From NCBI GenBank assembly GCA_037444185.1, contig JBBIMW010000029.1, forward strand, positions 1 to 30,745: a stretch of DNA of 30,745 nucleotides. The letters are read 5' to 3'. Shown here piece after piece: positions 30,696 to 30,745 of this stretch. Under the pieces are notes generated by a model. It made no database searches, was not told the origin of the DNA, and saw only the letters and a program-made list of their open reading frames with translations. The translations under genes were made by a program, and so were the position numbers. How positions within the stretch are numbered: position 1 is the stretch's first letter; every line of letters starts with the position of its first letter. Source of the stretch: JAILZP01 sp037444185. Its GTDB lineage: Bacteria > Bacillota > Desulfotomaculia > Desulfotomaculales > Desulfocucumaceae.

Positions 30696-30745
30696 ATGTC
30701 AACAAACAATTATCAGGTTGTGGCGGGGCCCGAGGGATACCTGCC
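30696..30745 (+). CDS. Start of an unidentified gene, truncated by the window edge
   Basis: ATG at 30696 has TTAGGAGGT 6 nt upstream, an excellent ribosome site. Only 16 codons are visible (MSTNNYQVVAGPEGYL), too few to assign a family. The same reading frame is open upstream to a GTG at 30570, so a longer protein is possible, but the strong ribosome site favours 30696. Confidence 0.55.
   Translation, partial: MSTNNYQVVAGPEGYL

Overview
The window looks like a chromosomal segment of an anaerobic, endospore-forming Firmicute of the Desulfotomaculum/Pelotomaculum (Peptococcaceae-like) type. The reasons are: a spo0B-like gene directly upstream of obg, a FapA/DUF342 protein, a Tat-exported iron-sulfur protein with a cytochrome b partner, an ADP-forming acyl-CoA synthetase, frequent GTG/TTG starts behind strong AGGAGG-type ribosome sites, and GC-rich coding sequence with AT-rich intergenic promoters. 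The lineage is an inference from gene content. No rRNA, tRNA, CRISPR array, transposase or phage gene was seen.

Layout. 1-840: a 44-residue membrane protein gene (minus) and a small membrane protein of the putative ABC_trans_CmpB type. 890-5800: a promoter, an operator and a TetR regulator / RND adaptor / RND pump operon. 5797-8013: a Cu+-type P1B ATPase on the minus strand whose stop codon overlaps that of the pump. 8340-9119: a crotonase-family enzyme. 9106-11222 (minus): a YeiH-family transporter with an unusual N-terminal extension, followed by a small membrane protein. 11342-13651: a spo0B-obg unit ending in a 40-residue zinc-ribbon protein, then two terminators. 13767-16204: proB-proA, the first two steps from glutamate to proline. 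16309-17661: a small CxxC protein convergent with an orphan PAS histidine kinase. 17820-18568: a LUD-domain (LutC/YkgG-like) gene behind a structured leader. 18597-19075: a hairpin, a degenerate array of roughly 41-bp tandem repeats, and a terminator. 19191-22081: a CsoR-type operator and a four-gene unit (Tat-signal ferredoxin, cytochrome b, TatC, TatA) closed by a strong terminator. 22110-22460: GC-rich noncoding DNA full of inverted repeats. 22577-24040: FapA/DUF342. 24045-26204 (minus): ADP-forming acyl-CoA synthetase, divergent from a MarR regulator and a DUF2294 protein that may use an ATT start. 27544-30558: purE, purK, then an SbtA-like bicarbonate transporter and its PII-like partner. 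The start of another gene lies at the right edge.

How the genes fit together. The most interesting clusters are (i) the Tat-linked iron-sulfur/cytochrome b module, which carries its own TatC and TatA, has a CsoR/CstR-like operator and lacks a catalytic subunit; one of its four iron-sulfur motifs has Gly in place of a Cys; (ii) SbtA/SbtB directly behind purEK, where PurK consumes bicarbonate, suggesting a link between bicarbonate uptake and purine synthesis; (iii) the uncharacterised repeat array at 18639-19025. All four convergent gene pairs in the window overlap or abut at their 3' ends. Several genes shorter than 60 codons (174-308, 13529-13651, 21884-22054) were found by reading the sequence directly.
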